NCBI GenBank assembly: GCA_934364795.1
Contig: CAKRMK010000017.1
Coordinates: 1-64,000 of the forward strand
Direction: 5' to 3'
DNA length: 64,000 nucleotides
Origin: an uncultured Blautia sp.
GTDB lineage: Bacteria; Bacillota; Clostridia; Lachnospirales; Lachnospiraceae
The notes under the pieces are model-generated. The model saw only the letters and a list, made by a program, of their open reading frames with translations. It did no database searches and had not been told where the DNA came from. Of the stretch, positions 8,450 to 16,280 are shown one piece after another (position 1 is the stretch's first letter; each line of letters begins with the position of its first letter). The position numbers were made by a program, and so were the translations under genes.

Positions 8450-9217
8450 ATGAATCCGCTTCTGGAAGTAAAGGATGTCAGCCTGTCTTATCATACCATG
8501 TCAGGAGAAACGGCTGCCCTTTCACATATATCCTTTGATTTGGAACCGGAAGAATTCCTTGCTGTTGTAGGACCTTCCGGATGTGGCAAATCTACCTTAC
8601 TGAATCTGATCTGCGGGTTACTAAAAGCAGAACAAGGAACCATTCTTATGAATGGAATGCCTCTTGATGCAGGAAATTCCCGTATTGGCTACATGCTGCA
8701 AAAGGATCATCTGCTGGAATGGCGTAATATTTACCGCAACGTTCTGCTTGGTCTGGAAATACGAGGGGAGCTTACAAAAGAAAATCTTTCTTATGTGGAT
8801 GACATGCTGACTCTTTACGAGCTGGACAAATTCAGGAACAGCCGTCCCAGCCAGCTTTCCGGTGGAATGCGCCAGCGCGCTGCACTGATCCGTACACTTG
8901 CACTGAAGCCGGATCTTCTTTTGCTGGATGAACCCTTCTCTGCACTGGACTATCAGACCAGGCTGAATGTAAGTGATGACATTGGAAAAATCCTGAAAAA
9001 ACAGAAAAAACCGGCTATCTTAGTCACTCATGATATTTCCGAAGCCATCAGCATGGCAGACCGGGTTCTTATCCTCTCCAAAAGACCTGCTTCTGTAGTG
9101 AAAATTGTTCCCATCAATCTGGACATGAAAGAACGCACACCTCTTACTTCAAGAAATGATCCTGCTTTCAAGTCCTACTTTAACCTGATCTGGAAGGAGC
9201 TGAATCAAAATGCATGA
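8450..9217 (+). CDS. ABC transporter ATP-binding protein (SsuB/TauB/ThiZ type)
   Basis: A 255-residue nucleotide-binding subunit of the nitrate/sulfonate/taurine/pyrimidine-precursor importer group. Walker A is GPSGCGKST (near residue 42), the signature is QLSGGMRQRAA, and Walker B with its glutamate is LLLLDEPFSALD. GGAGG precedes the ATG. It overlaps the permease gene by 8 bp, so they are translationally coupled. No substrate-binding protein gene lies nearby, so the substrate is unknown. The partner permease is interrupted by an island, so the transporter is probably not functional in this configuration. Confidence 0.92.
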   Translation: MNPLLEVKDVSLSYHTMSGETAALSHISFDLEPEEFLAVVGPSGCGKSTLLNLICGLLKAEQGTILMNGMPLDAGNSRIGYMLQKDHLLEWRNIYRNVLLGLEIRGELTKENLSYVDDMLTLYELDKFRNSRPSQLSGGMRQRAALIRTLALKPDLLLLDEPFSALDYQTRLNVSDDIGKILKKQKKPAILVTHDISEAISMADRVLILSKRPASVVKIVPINLDMKERTPLTSRNDPAFKSYFNLIWKELNQNA

Positions 9218-9908
9218 ACCCTCCCCCGTACAAAAAGCATATCTTGCCCGGCAGAAAAAGGACCGGCGTCTTGTCACAGGAGCAAGACTTCTGGTCTTTG
9301 TTATTTTCCTGGCACAATGGGAAATCCTGTCAAGAACTGGCTGGATTGATTCTTTTATTTTCAGCAGTCCGTCCATGATTTTCAGAACCTTTGTGAAAAT
9401 GGCAAAAGACCAGTCCCTCTTTTTGCATATTGGTGCTACCCTAAAGGAAACACTGCTTAGTTTTCTTCTGGTAGTACTTTTGGGACTTGGCATTTCTGTT
9501 CTTCTTTGGAGCTGCAAAAGACTTGCAAAGGTTTTGGAGCCTTATCTTGTGATTCTCAACAGCCTTCCAAAATCTGCCCTTGCCCCTCTTCTCATTGTAT
9601 GGCTGGGCGCCCGCCAGCGTACGATCATTGTCGCAGGTGTGTCAGTTGCTATTTTCGGATCCATTTTGAACCTGTATACCGGTTTTGGAGAAGTGAACCC
9701 GGAGAAACTGAAACTGATCCGTACTCTTGGAGGGGGCAAAAAAGAGGAACTTCTGAAAATCGTACTGCCATCTTCCGTTCCTCTGATCCTTGCAAATATG
9801 AAAGTAAATATCGGACTTTGCCTGGTAGGCGTGATCATTGGTGAATTCATAGGTGCAAGACAGGGGCTGGGATATCTGATCATATATGGCAGTCAGACAT
9901 TACAGTAA
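9210..9908 (+). pseudogene. ABC permease (SsuC type), 5' part, interrupted by the recombinase island
   Basis: 232 residues of a binding-protein-dependent permease: LSRTGWIDSF near the start, several helices, and the EAA-type loop (RTLGGGKKEELLKIVLPSS) followed by GEFIGARQGLGYLIIYGSQ. At that point the homologous part ends and TLQ-stop follows. About 35 residues including the last membrane helix are missing. They are found in the correct frame at 12812-12925. Joining the two at the shared GTCA (9892-9895 and 12810-12813) restores a permease of about 265 residues, the normal size. Read as a gene split by insertion. Confidence 0.88.
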
Positions 9909-10014
9909 GTATGCATTCTGTACGAAAGACATTCCCTTTCTTTCCATTTTTCTATAACGAGGCAAATTTTCCTTTTTCTTCAAAAAATCAAAATTATAAA
10001 AAATATTTGCTCTT

Positions 10015-10524
10015 TTATTTCTTTTTGCCACTTCCAGCTGAAATACAGTCAAATCCGATTCTTTCCCCGCCTCTTTTCAGATGGATGATTCCACATTTTT
10101 GAAATCCAAATTTTTTCAGTGCACCCTGCATGGGTCTGTTATCTCTATGTGTATCAATTCTTAAATATCCGCTTTTTTCAAGCCCCCAGGTAAATGCCTC
10201 TCTTGTGACTCCTTTTGTCTGTCCGTCAGATGCCACTCTGTGGATAACTCCGTATGGCTTTTGGTCACAACGCCAGTTTCCCTCTTCAATTACAGCATAA
10301 TCTGGTTCCTCTCCAATAAAGAAAACAAAGGTTCCCACGATCCTGCCATTTTCTTCACAGACATAGGATATTCCCTGACTGATATCACTTTCCACTGTGG
10401 ATACTTCCGGGTAACGATCCTCCCACTGGTTGGGGTTTCCGTTGTTTTTCATAAATTCTCTGGCAATTTTATATAAATTCAGGATTTCCGAACGATCCTG
10501 TCTGGTTGATTTTCTGATGTTCAT
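10015..10524 (-). CDS. GNAT family N-acetyltransferase
   Basis: 169 residues with the acetyl-CoA-binding fold: N-terminal IRKSTRQDRSEILNLY, a central strand GRIVGTFVFF, and a C-terminal RPMQGALKKFGFQKCG helix-strand typical of motif B. The start at 10524 (MNIRKSTRQ) has AGAAAGGAAAA before it. A longer frame to 10611 only adds residues read from the dispersed-repeat fragment and is rejected. It lies inside the recombinase island as apparent cargo; substrate unknown. Confidence 0.82.
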   Translation of the reverse strand: MNIRKSTRQDRSEILNLYKIAREFMKNNGNPNQWEDRYPEVSTVESDISQGISYVCEENGRIVGTFVFFIGEEPDYAVIEEGNWRCDQKPYGVIHRVASDGQTKGVTREAFTWGLEKSGYLRIDTHRDNRPMQGALKKFGFQKCGIIHLKRGGERIGFDCISAGSGKKK

Positions 10525-10553
10525 GGTATTTTTCCTTTCTGGCTTACCAAAAT

Positions 10554-10582
10554 GCTTTCTGCAAGATGTGCGGCACAATCTG
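10554..10582 (+). repeat. Fragment of the dispersed palindromic repeat
   Basis: GCTTTCTGCAAGATGTGCGG and CACAATCTG match the left part of the full element (GCTTTCTGCAAGATGTGCGT, CACAATTTG). It lies in the 165-bp gap between the GNAT and recombinase genes. Confidence 0.65.
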
Positions 10583-10630
10583 AACTTCCGCATTTCTCTA
10601 CAGTATACCATATGAAAACATATTTGAAAA

Positions 10631-10682
10631 ATGATTTCTGTGCATCGAGGAGCATGTTGCTGTGAACGAAGTGAGCAGTAAC
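10631..10682 (-). repeat. Second repeat family, copy A
   Basis: The minus strand reads GTTACTGCTCACTTCGTTCA, CAGCAACATGCTCCTCGATG, CACAGAAATCAT. About 80% of its positions recur in the opposite orientation at 13811-13863, including a 26-base block with one mismatch. It lies 8 bp beyond the recombinase stop. Confidence 0.6.
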
Positions 10683-10689
10683 CTCTAAG

Positions 10690-12258
10690 CTACCTGTCCA
10701 GTGGAATATCTGTCCTCTTTTTTTCATATGTAACCACACAGATGCGATCCGGATATACCACAATTTCTTTTACACGCTCAAGCTTTCTCATCAGGTACGC
10801 CCTGGAAACAATCCTTTTTTCCTGCAAATACTGTCCTATTTTTTCAAGCCGTTCCTCTATATTATTTTCCCCGCTGACATCAGGCTGCTTATCTGCTTTC
10901 ATTTCTTTTGTTTCTGTCACACATTCTTTTTCTGAATTTTCCATCCGGATTAAGTTGTTTTCCAGTTCTTTTTCCTTCTTTTCGTAAAGTTCCTCCAGGA
11001 TCATGCCCTCCAGATATTTGTCCAGCAAAAGCTGCTGTTGCTTTTTTATTTTGTTTTTCATCTGGTTAACGTGCTCCTGTTCCAGGACATGCTGCCTGGT
11101 CAGGCTGATTTTTAAAATCTCCATTATCTTTTCATAAATCAGAGCCTCACCAGCTGTCAGTTTTTCCCTTTTTTCCTCATCCGGTTTTTCCCAGGCTTTT
11201 TCCAGCAGCAAAAAAAGAGCATCCTCTTCCAGGCTGATATTATCACACCCACCTGTTTTTTGGCTTTTCTTTTTCCCCTGTTCCAGATAAGTCCGGCACT
11301 TCCACTGACACAGCATCCCCTTTTTTCTTTTTCTGCTGGTTCTGTAAAAGGGCGCGCCGCACAGACCGCAGACCAGCTTCTGGCTGAATATCCTTTTTCC
11401 CCCATTTACCCCTTTTTTCTTTGTGATTCTTTTGTCAATTTCCCGGTTTGCAGCCTCCCACAGCTCATCTGAAACAATTGCAGGAATCCTTTTTTCAAAA
11501 ATATACAATTCTTCTTCCGGATTTTTCACGGTTTGTCTGGTGTCAAAGTCATAATGTCTGCGGTTCATAACAACAGTTCCTTTATTTATGGGGTTCCGGA
11601 TCATCCGCCGGATATCAGAATCTGAAAAACAGTTTCCGTTTCGTTTCCGGATTCCCTCTTCCCGCAAAATTCCTGCAATTCTTCTGCTGCCATAACCATC
11701 TGCACACAATTTATACATTTTCTTTTTAACCTCTGCCTCCTCCGGGATAAGAGCCAGGCTTTTGTCCGGCATTTTTCTGTATCCGTAAGTAGCTGAAGTG
11801 AGCATTAAAGCACTGCCGGACTGCTGACGGTTTCTGTGTGCATGATTTATTTTCCGGCTTAATTCCCGGCTGTACTCTTCTGCCAGAATTGCCTTTATTC
11901 CTGTTATCAGGGCGTCATCCGCACTGTAAAATCTTTTTTCCAGATAAAGATAAAGCCTTTTTTTACAGGTTACCAGACGGTCAGCAAAAAGATACCAGTC
12001 TTTCGTATTTCGCATCAGACGGTCCTGGGATTTAATCACCACAACGTCAAATTTATCCCTTAAAAGATCCTCAAAAAGCCGCCTGTACTGTTCTCTTCCT
12101 TTTGTACTGGTGCCGGAACGGCTTTCAATATATTTATCCTCCAGAAACCAGTTCAGGCGGCGGACGCATTCTTCTGCTTCCGCCGCCTGTCTTACAAGGG
12201 CATCTCTCTGGCTTTCTTCTTCTGTGCTGCATCTGCAATAGATAACTGCACGGGTCAT
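10690..12258 (-). CDS. Large serine recombinase (site-specific integrase)
   Basis: A 522-residue resolvase/invertase-family recombinase. The N-terminal catalytic domain starts VIYCRCSTEEES with the nucleophilic Ser in RCST (Ser11). VVVIKSQDRLMRN and the LAEEYSRELSRKI segment follow, then the recombinase DNA-binding domain (YGSRRIAGILREEGIRKRNG). Next is a zinc ribbon (CGLCG ... CQWKC) near residue 300 and a long C-terminal coiled coil. Its ATG overlaps the stop of the 51-residue gene (ATGA). It is the obvious agent for integration and possible excision of the island splitting the permease gene. Confidence 0.93.
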   Translation of the reverse strand: MTRAVIYCRCSTEEESQRDALVRQAAEAEECVRRLNWFLEDKYIESRSGTSTKGREQYRRLFEDLLRDKFDVVVIKSQDRLMRNTKDWYLFADRLVTCKKRLYLYLEKRFYSADDALITGIKAILAEEYSRELSRKINHAHRNRQQSGSALMLTSATYGYRKMPDKSLALIPEEAEVKKKMYKLCADGYGSRRIAGILREEGIRKRNGNCFSDSDIRRMIRNPINKGTVVMNRRHYDFDTRQTVKNPEEELYIFEKRIPAIVSDELWEAANREIDKRITKKKGVNGGKRIFSQKLVCGLCGAPFYRTSRKRKKGMLCQWKCRTYLEQGKKKSQKTGGCDNISLEEDALFLLLEKAWEKPDEEKREKLTAGEALIYEKIMEILKISLTRQHVLEQEHVNQMKNKIKKQQQLLLDKYLEGMILEELYEKKEKELENNLIRMENSEKECVTETKEMKADKQPDVSGENNIEERLEKIGQYLQEKRIVSRAYLMRKLERVKEIVVYPDRICVVTYEKKRTDIPLDR

Positions 12259-12410
12259 AAAGTGCCCTCCTGTTTTTTTATTTCTTCTAATACAGCCAGT
12301 TTCTCAAAAGGTTTCACATAGCCCTCTTCTTCCAGAATCTCTGCAATCTTTTCCAGGATCTCCCTTACTGGCTCTAAATGATGGAAATCTTTTTTTACAG
12401 AATCCGGCAT
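12255..12410 (-). CDS. Small protein (51 aa) translationally coupled to the recombinase
   Basis: It starts MPDSVKKDFHHLEPVREILE and ends EEIKKQEGTL. Charged and helical, with no Cys and no membrane segment. AAGGGAG lies 9 nt before the ATG, and the stop overlaps the recombinase start as ATGA. Coupling and position suggest an accessory such as a directionality factor, but no homology is recognised; this is inference. Confidence 0.75.
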   Translation of the reverse strand: MPDSVKKDFHHLEPVREILEKIAEILEEEGYVKPFEKLAVLEEIKKQEGTL

Positions 12411-12492
12411 GACACACTCCCTTGCCTGTATTCTTTTATTTTATCATATGATAACAGCATTCAAAGTGTGTATCGGTTCAGGCAAAATAATA

Positions 12493-12738
12493 TCAGCCAG
12501 AGGTTTTACCTGGCACATCATCCAGCATATGCCACTCCCATTCCGGGTCAATTACCTGATCTGCACTTTCCATTACCTCACAGGCTTTATCACATCCATC
12601 CACAGCACAGGCACAGGCCATTCCTGCCTTTTCCATATGCCCCGGTACCCCTTCATAGCGAACACACCATAGTCCCCGGTAATGCATCCGCTTGCAAAGA
12701 CCGTATTCATATTCGTACTTCACTGTTTTTTCTGCCAT
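12493..12738 (-). CDS. Cys-rich small protein (81 aa), first gene of the recombinase operon
   Basis: Unrecognised soluble protein with six Cys, three of them in GMACACAVDGCDKAC, and several Trp/Tyr. It may bind metal. A good ribosome binding site (AAGGAAGGA) precedes the ATG. It is the first gene reading inward from the right end of the island and lies 82 bp upstream of the 51-residue gene. It could be a regulator or an excision accessory; no function is assigned. Confidence 0.65.
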   Translation of the reverse strand: MAEKTVKYEYEYGLCKRMHYRGLWCVRYEGVPGHMEKAGMACACAVDGCDKACEVMESADQVIDPEWEWHMLDDVPGKTSG

Positions 12739-12811
12739 TTTTATCCTTCCTTTGTTATCCCAAAAGGTTATTATTCTGTTATTTTCCTGATTTTGGTTCA
12801 GAACAGGTGGT

Positions 12812-12925
12812 CACTTCTTTAAGCTTACCTGGGTACTGATGTCCATTGTGATTCTCTGTATGATTGCCATGCTTCTCTATGGAGTGCTGGCAGTTATAGA
12901 AAAGCACTATCTAAAGAAATTATAG
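12812..12925 (+). pseudogene. ABC permease (SsuC type), orphaned C-terminal 37 codons
   Basis: Reads HFFKLTWVLMSIVILCMIAM then LLYGVLAVIEKHYLKKL-stop, the characteristic last helix and basic tail of SsuC-type permeases. It has no start signal of its own. In frame with the truncated permease at 9210-9908 if the intervening island is removed at GTCA. Confidence 0.85.
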
Positions 12926-12954
12926 CAAAAAAATGTTATTATTGTTATAAAATC

Positions 12955-12995
12955 AAGGAGAATGTATGCTGCCAATTTCCATACGTTCTCCTTGT
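12955..12995. terminator. Bidirectional terminator after the permease remnant
   Basis: AAGGAGAA-T-GTATG pairs with CATAC-G-TTCTCCTT around an 11-base loop. It lies between the permease C-terminal remnant (+) and the convergent gene ending at 13000 (-). Confidence 0.75.
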
Positions 12996-12999
12996 ATTC

Positions 13000-13719
13000 T
13001 TACTTTTCTGAAAGAGCAGTAAGCCATTTGATTACATTTTCTGTATTTTCTGTATTTACCAGAACACTGATCTTCACCGGTTCATAGGTGGTTTCCAGCT
13101 CTTCTTCAAGCTCTCTTGAATCCAGTGTAATACTGTACTGGTCAATCTGATCTCCAAACGCTGCATACACATCTTCCGGCAAAAGCTGGGTCAGGTCTGC
13201 AAAATATTCATCCTTATTCTCAAATTCATCAATAAATTCTTCCGGTCCCACTACAATATCAAGAGACTGGGCTGCAACCTTGGTGGTAAAAGAAATCTGG
13301 CTGTACGCTTCTAAGGCGCCGCTTTGTCCGTCTGTACGCAGACTCTCGTCCACTGTTACTATCTGGTAAGGATCCTCATCGATTCCAAGCTCCTTCTCTA
13401 CAGCCGCCTCTGCTGCCTCCTGATTGGCGCCATAGGAATCTATCACACTTACTGTAAGTACGTTTTTAATCTGTGCATTGTGATAAAAATCACGGATGGC
13501 AAAAATAAGAATAATTACGCCGACTACTGCAAATATCTGAGGTTTATAATAAGCCCAGATATACTGAAGCTTGCCTCCAAGTCCCATGCCTGCCAGCTTC
13601 TGCCTTTCCAGCTCTCTTTTCTCTTTCTTCGTAAGATCAGATTCATGCTTGTAACGCAAATCGTTCTCGTCAATTTTCTGTGGTTCTTCCCGGTTTTCGT
13701 CCTTTAATTCTATTCGCAT
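13000..13719 (-). CDS. Single-pass membrane protein of unknown function
   Basis: 239 residues from the start at 13719, where AGGAG lies 8 nt upstream. Layout: a charged cytoplasmic N-terminus (about 60 residues), one membrane helix (IFAVVGVIILIFAIRDFY), and an acidic extracytoplasmic domain of about 150 residues with no recognised fold. It may be a membrane-anchored sensor or substrate-binding-like domain. The gene is monocistronic between a terminator and the second-family repeat. Confidence 0.75.
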   Translation of the reverse strand: MRIELKDENREEPQKIDENDLRYKHESDLTKKEKRELERQKLAGMGLGGKLQYIWAYYKPQIFAVVGVIILIFAIRDFYHNAQIKNVLTVSVIDSYGANQEAAEAAVEKELGIDEDPYQIVTVDESLRTDGQSGALEAYSQISFTTKVAAQSLDIVVGPEEFIDEFENKDEYFADLTQLLPEDVYAAFGDQIDQYSITLDSRELEEELETTYEPVKISVLVNTENTENVIKWLTALSEK

Positions 13720-13810
13720 ATGTACTCCTGTTTTTTCTTTTGATTGTAACATGTTTCTTTCTTTTTGAACAGCCTTTCCAAAAATATGTCACAGTACTTT
13801 CACAATTCAT

Positions 13811-13863
13811 GTTACTTGTTCATGACCTTCACAGCAACACGCTCCTCGATGCATAGGAATCAC
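13811..13863 (+). repeat. Second repeat family, copy B
   Basis: Inverted relative to the copy at 10631-10682. The best block (13828-13853) differs at one of 26 bases. It is followed by a hairpin GCATGATTT/AAATCATGC at 13869-13899, just beyond the 3' end of the DUF3825 gene. Confidence 0.6.
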
Positions 13864-13911
13864 GCTTTGCATGATTTCCCGCTGGACAAAAAATCATGCA
13901 TTCCCATAATT

Positions 13912-14652
13912 TCATGCCTGCAGCCAGCTTGTGTCAAGCCTTGCCAGAAGCCTTGCATTATGGTAAGCCATACGAAGAGTCAGACAGGTCCTTCCCAGAT
14001 ATTTCGTTCCGTCAGGTGTTTTCATACAGGCAAGAGCCAGATCCGCTACTCCCGGATTTTGCAGACATATGGGAATCAAAAGCTGGATGGAATGGTTATA
14101 ATACTGGGGAATTGCAGCCTTATAGTCCGATTCAAGAATTCTTTTTGTCTGCCTGAGTGCCCCGTCAAAAAGCTGCACCCGCATGCCGTTTTCTCTTACT
14201 GCCTCTGGAAGTCTTTGCACATTTTCCTCATCATCAAAAATATGTTCATACTGGGGAACCACCGGCAGCTTGGTATCAAACACCAGGTCAGAGGGATCCT
14301 TTACATAGCTTGCCCTTGGCGGAAGCTCCCTGATTTTGAATTTCAAAAGTGAGTAGTCTGTATAAAAACCTTCCAGATACCATTTCTGTCTGTCCGGTAC
14401 AATATTTGGCACAAAATAAGCATAAATAGGCTGATAATACTGATTAAAGAGTCCTGTATGAAAAAGGGCATATTCTTTTTCTTCTGTTACTTTTCCCTCT
14501 TCATACAGTCTGCGGAAAGTGTTTTCCAGATATCCTTTTAAAATTCCGTTATCCTGTGAATCTCCAAAGCTCCACTTTTCCGGAGATATCTTTGCCAGGT
14601 TCTGGATCTGACGATTGTAGTTCCCGCAGTAGGTAAAATCAAATAGATTCAT
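13912..14652 (-). CDS. DUF3825 domain-containing protein
   Basis: 246 residues making up essentially one DUF3825 domain: NLFDFTYCGNYNRQIQNLA, LFHTGLFNQYYQPIYAYFVP, LPPRASYVKDPSDLVFD, then a C-terminal RTCLTLRMAYHNARLLARLD helix. DUF3825 is found alone and with RNA-binding or OST-HTH-like domains in other proteins; its activity is unknown to me. It is soluble, with no signal peptide. A perfect 20-bp palindrome lies 53-72 bp upstream of its start and may be its operator. Confidence 0.85.
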   Translation of the reverse strand: MNLFDFTYCGNYNRQIQNLAKISPEKWSFGDSQDNGILKGYLENTFRRLYEEGKVTEEKEYALFHTGLFNQYYQPIYAYFVPNIVPDRQKWYLEGFYTDYSLLKFKIRELPPRASYVKDPSDLVFDTKLPVVPQYEHIFDDEENVQRLPEAVRENGMRVQLFDGALRQTKRILESDYKAAIPQYYNHSIQLLIPICLQNPGVADLALACMKTPDGTKYLGRTCLTLRMAYHNARLLARLDTSWLQA

Positions 14653-14704
14653 GTTAACCTCCTGTCCACTTTTCTTCTCTTCTTTACATTTTATTGTGGA
14701 AAAT

Positions 14705-14724
14705 AACTGACAGAACTGTCAGTT
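14705..14724. promoter_or_regulatory. Perfect 20-bp palindrome, candidate operator
   Basis: AACTGACAGAACTGTCAGTT: two 9-bp arms around AA. Its position 53-72 bp upstream of the DUF3825 start suits a dimeric repressor site. No T tract follows, so it is not a terminator. Confidence 0.6.
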
Positions 14725-14928
14725 TCAAGAACAGGATCCAAAAGGCATCAAAAAAATCATTGCGCCCCCTCTGATCCTGCTGTAAGGGTAGCACACCTCA
14801 AAAAAAATCTCAAGAAAAACAGCTCGACTCTTTCCGACAATTTCGTTATCTGCCACCTAGAATCCTCTGATTTATTGCGTAAATCGCTACTTTTTCATGT
14901 TCGGCGGGTCAAATATACATAAAATACA

Positions 14929-14957
14929 TTGCACTTAAAACAGTTTTTTTCTATAAT
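14929..14957 (+). promoter_or_regulatory. Sigma-A promoter of the MerR-methyltransferase gene
   Basis: TTGCAC (14929-14934), 17-bp spacer, perfect TATAAT (14952-14957), 38 bp before the TTG start codon. Confidence 0.8.
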
Positions 14958-14995
14958 AAAATCATGAAAAATGCGTAAAAAGGAGACACATCCCT

Positions 14996-16192
14996 TTGAA
15001 AAAAGACGGTTATTATTCTTCCGGGGAATTTGCCCGCATGGCAGGCGTTACCTTGCGTACCATCCGGTATTATGACACCCATGATATTCTGAAACCTTCT
15101 CTTGTATCCCCATCCGGTGCAAGATTTTATACTGACACAGATTTCGCACGGTTGCAGCAGATTCTTTTGCTGAAATACCTTGGTTTTTCCCTGGAAGATA
15201 TCCGGGAAATGACCATTGAAGATCCTGACAGCCATTTTATGCTAAATGCCCTGAATGTACAGCTGAAGCTGGTTCAGGACCGTATCGAACAGATGCAGCT
15301 GGTAGAAAAGACCCTGCGGGATACGGTACAGACCATTTCCAAAGAGCATACCGTAGACTGGAGCCGCATGCTGGATCTGATTCATCTGACCGTTATGGAA
15401 AAAAGCCTGAAGAACCAGTACCAGAACGCTTCCAATATTTCTTCCCGGATTAACCTGCACAGCCTTTATTCTGTCAATCAGGAGGGCTGGTTTCCCTGGC
15501 TTTTCCGCCAATATGAAATAAAAGACGGCATGAACATCCTGGAGCTTGGATGCGGGGATGGTGCCTTATGGACACAGAATCTGAAAAAGCTCCCTGCCAA
15601 CATTCACATTACTTTGTCCGATATTTCAGAAGGCATGCTCCGTGATGCAAGGCGTGCGATTGGAAGCAAAGATCCACGTTTTACGTTCCGTGCTTTTGAC
15701 TGTCACTCTTTTCCTCCAAAGCTTGGCCAGTTTGACCTTGTAATTGCCAATCATGTACTTTTTTACTGTGATAATATTGGAAAAGTATGTAAAAACATCC
15801 AGAAAGTACTAAAGCCACAGGGACGTTTTCTTTGCAGTACCTACGGCTCCAGGCATATGCGGGAAGTCAGTCTGCTAGTCCAGTCCTTTGATGAACGGAT
15901 CACCCTTTCCGGAGAAAAGCTATATGAACATTTCGGGCGGGAAAATGGACGAGCAATTCTTTCCCCGTATTTTCAGCAGATCACCTGGCAATCCTATGAG
16001 GATGAACTGGTGGTTACCGATGCAGAACCCCTTATTTCTTATATTTTGTCCTGCCATGGCAACCAGAATCAATATCTGCCGGACCGTTACAAAGATTTCA
16101 GAGGGCTTGTCAAGAAAAAAACAGAACATGGTTTCCACATTACCAAAGATGCCGGAGTATTTCTTTGTGAAAAAGTAACAAATTTGAAATAA
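14996..16192 (+). CDS. MerR-family regulator fused to a class I SAM-dependent methyltransferase
   Basis: 398 residues in two parts. Residues 5-75 are a MerR winged helix (SSGEFARMAGVTLRTIRYYD ... GFSLEDIREM), followed by a dimerisation helix to about 115. From about 150 to the end is a Rossmann methyltransferase, with motif I ILELGCGDGA (181-190), an acidic loop at TLSDISEGML, and FDLVIANHVLFY as the later core motif. It starts at TTG 14996 with AAAAGGAG 9 nt upstream; no in-frame ATG fits. MerR effector domains usually sit where the methyltransferase is, so the enzyme domain may sense SAM or a substrate. It is followed 88 bp later by rfbA, whose promoter has MerR-type geometry. Confidence 0.9.
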   Translation: MKKDGYYSSGEFARMAGVTLRTIRYYDTHDILKPSLVSPSGARFYTDTDFARLQQILLLKYLGFSLEDIREMTIEDPDSHFMLNALNVQLKLVQDRIEQMQLVEKTLRDTVQTISKEHTVDWSRMLDLIHLTVMEKSLKNQYQNASNISSRINLHSLYSVNQEGWFPWLFRQYEIKDGMNILELGCGDGALWTQNLKKLPANIHITLSDISEGMLRDARRAIGSKDPRFTFRAFDCHSFPPKLGQFDLVIANHVLFYCDNIGKVCKNIQKVLKPQGRFLCSTYGSRHMREVSLLVQSFDERITLSGEKLYEHFGRENGRAILSPYFQQITWQSYEDELVVTDAEPLISYILSCHGNQNQYLPDRYKDFRGLVKKKTEHGFHITKDAGVFLCEKVTNLK

Positions 16193-16206
16193 TTGTAAAA
16201 AAAGGC

Positions 16207-16237
16207 TTGAAAGTGACGTAAGGTAACCTTTTATAAT
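16207..16237 (+). promoter_or_regulatory. rfbABD promoter with 19-bp spacer and internal dyad (MerR-type)
   Basis: TTGAAA (16207-16212) and TATAAT (16232-16237) are 19 bp apart. The spacer contains AAGGTAACCTT (16220-16230), a perfect 11-bp dyad. MerR regulators characteristically act on 19-20-bp spacers carrying such dyads, and a MerR protein is encoded immediately upstream. Confidence 0.65.
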
Positions 16238-16280
16238 AGCTATATCATCCAAAATAAAAATACAAAAGGAGAAATGTCTT

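Larger units (their letters stand above)
9896..12809. mobile_element. ~2.9 kb serine-recombinase island inserted in the ABC permease gene
   Basis: Bounded by GTCA on both sides (9892-9895, 12810-12813), where the permease reading frame stops and resumes. Contents, all minus strand: an 81-residue Cys-rich protein, a 51-residue protein, a large serine recombinase, and a GNAT acetyltransferase. No transposase, terminal inverted repeats or conjugation genes are seen. That fits a minimal integrase-only element using a short crossover core, of the kind that can excise and restore the host gene. The exact crossover is inferred from reading frame, because only 4 bp are shared. Confidence 0.8.
14653..14995. 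other. Divergent intergenic region (343 bp)
   Basis: Holds the palindrome at 14705-14724 on the DUF3825 side and the promoter at 14929-14957 on the MerR side. The middle (14750-14900) shows no gene, riboswitch or repeat that I can recognise. Confidence 0.6.

Noticed and set aside
10521..10763. 80-codon minus frame between GNAT and recombinase
   Set aside because: Made of the two repeat families and the recombinase 3' end; no start signal.
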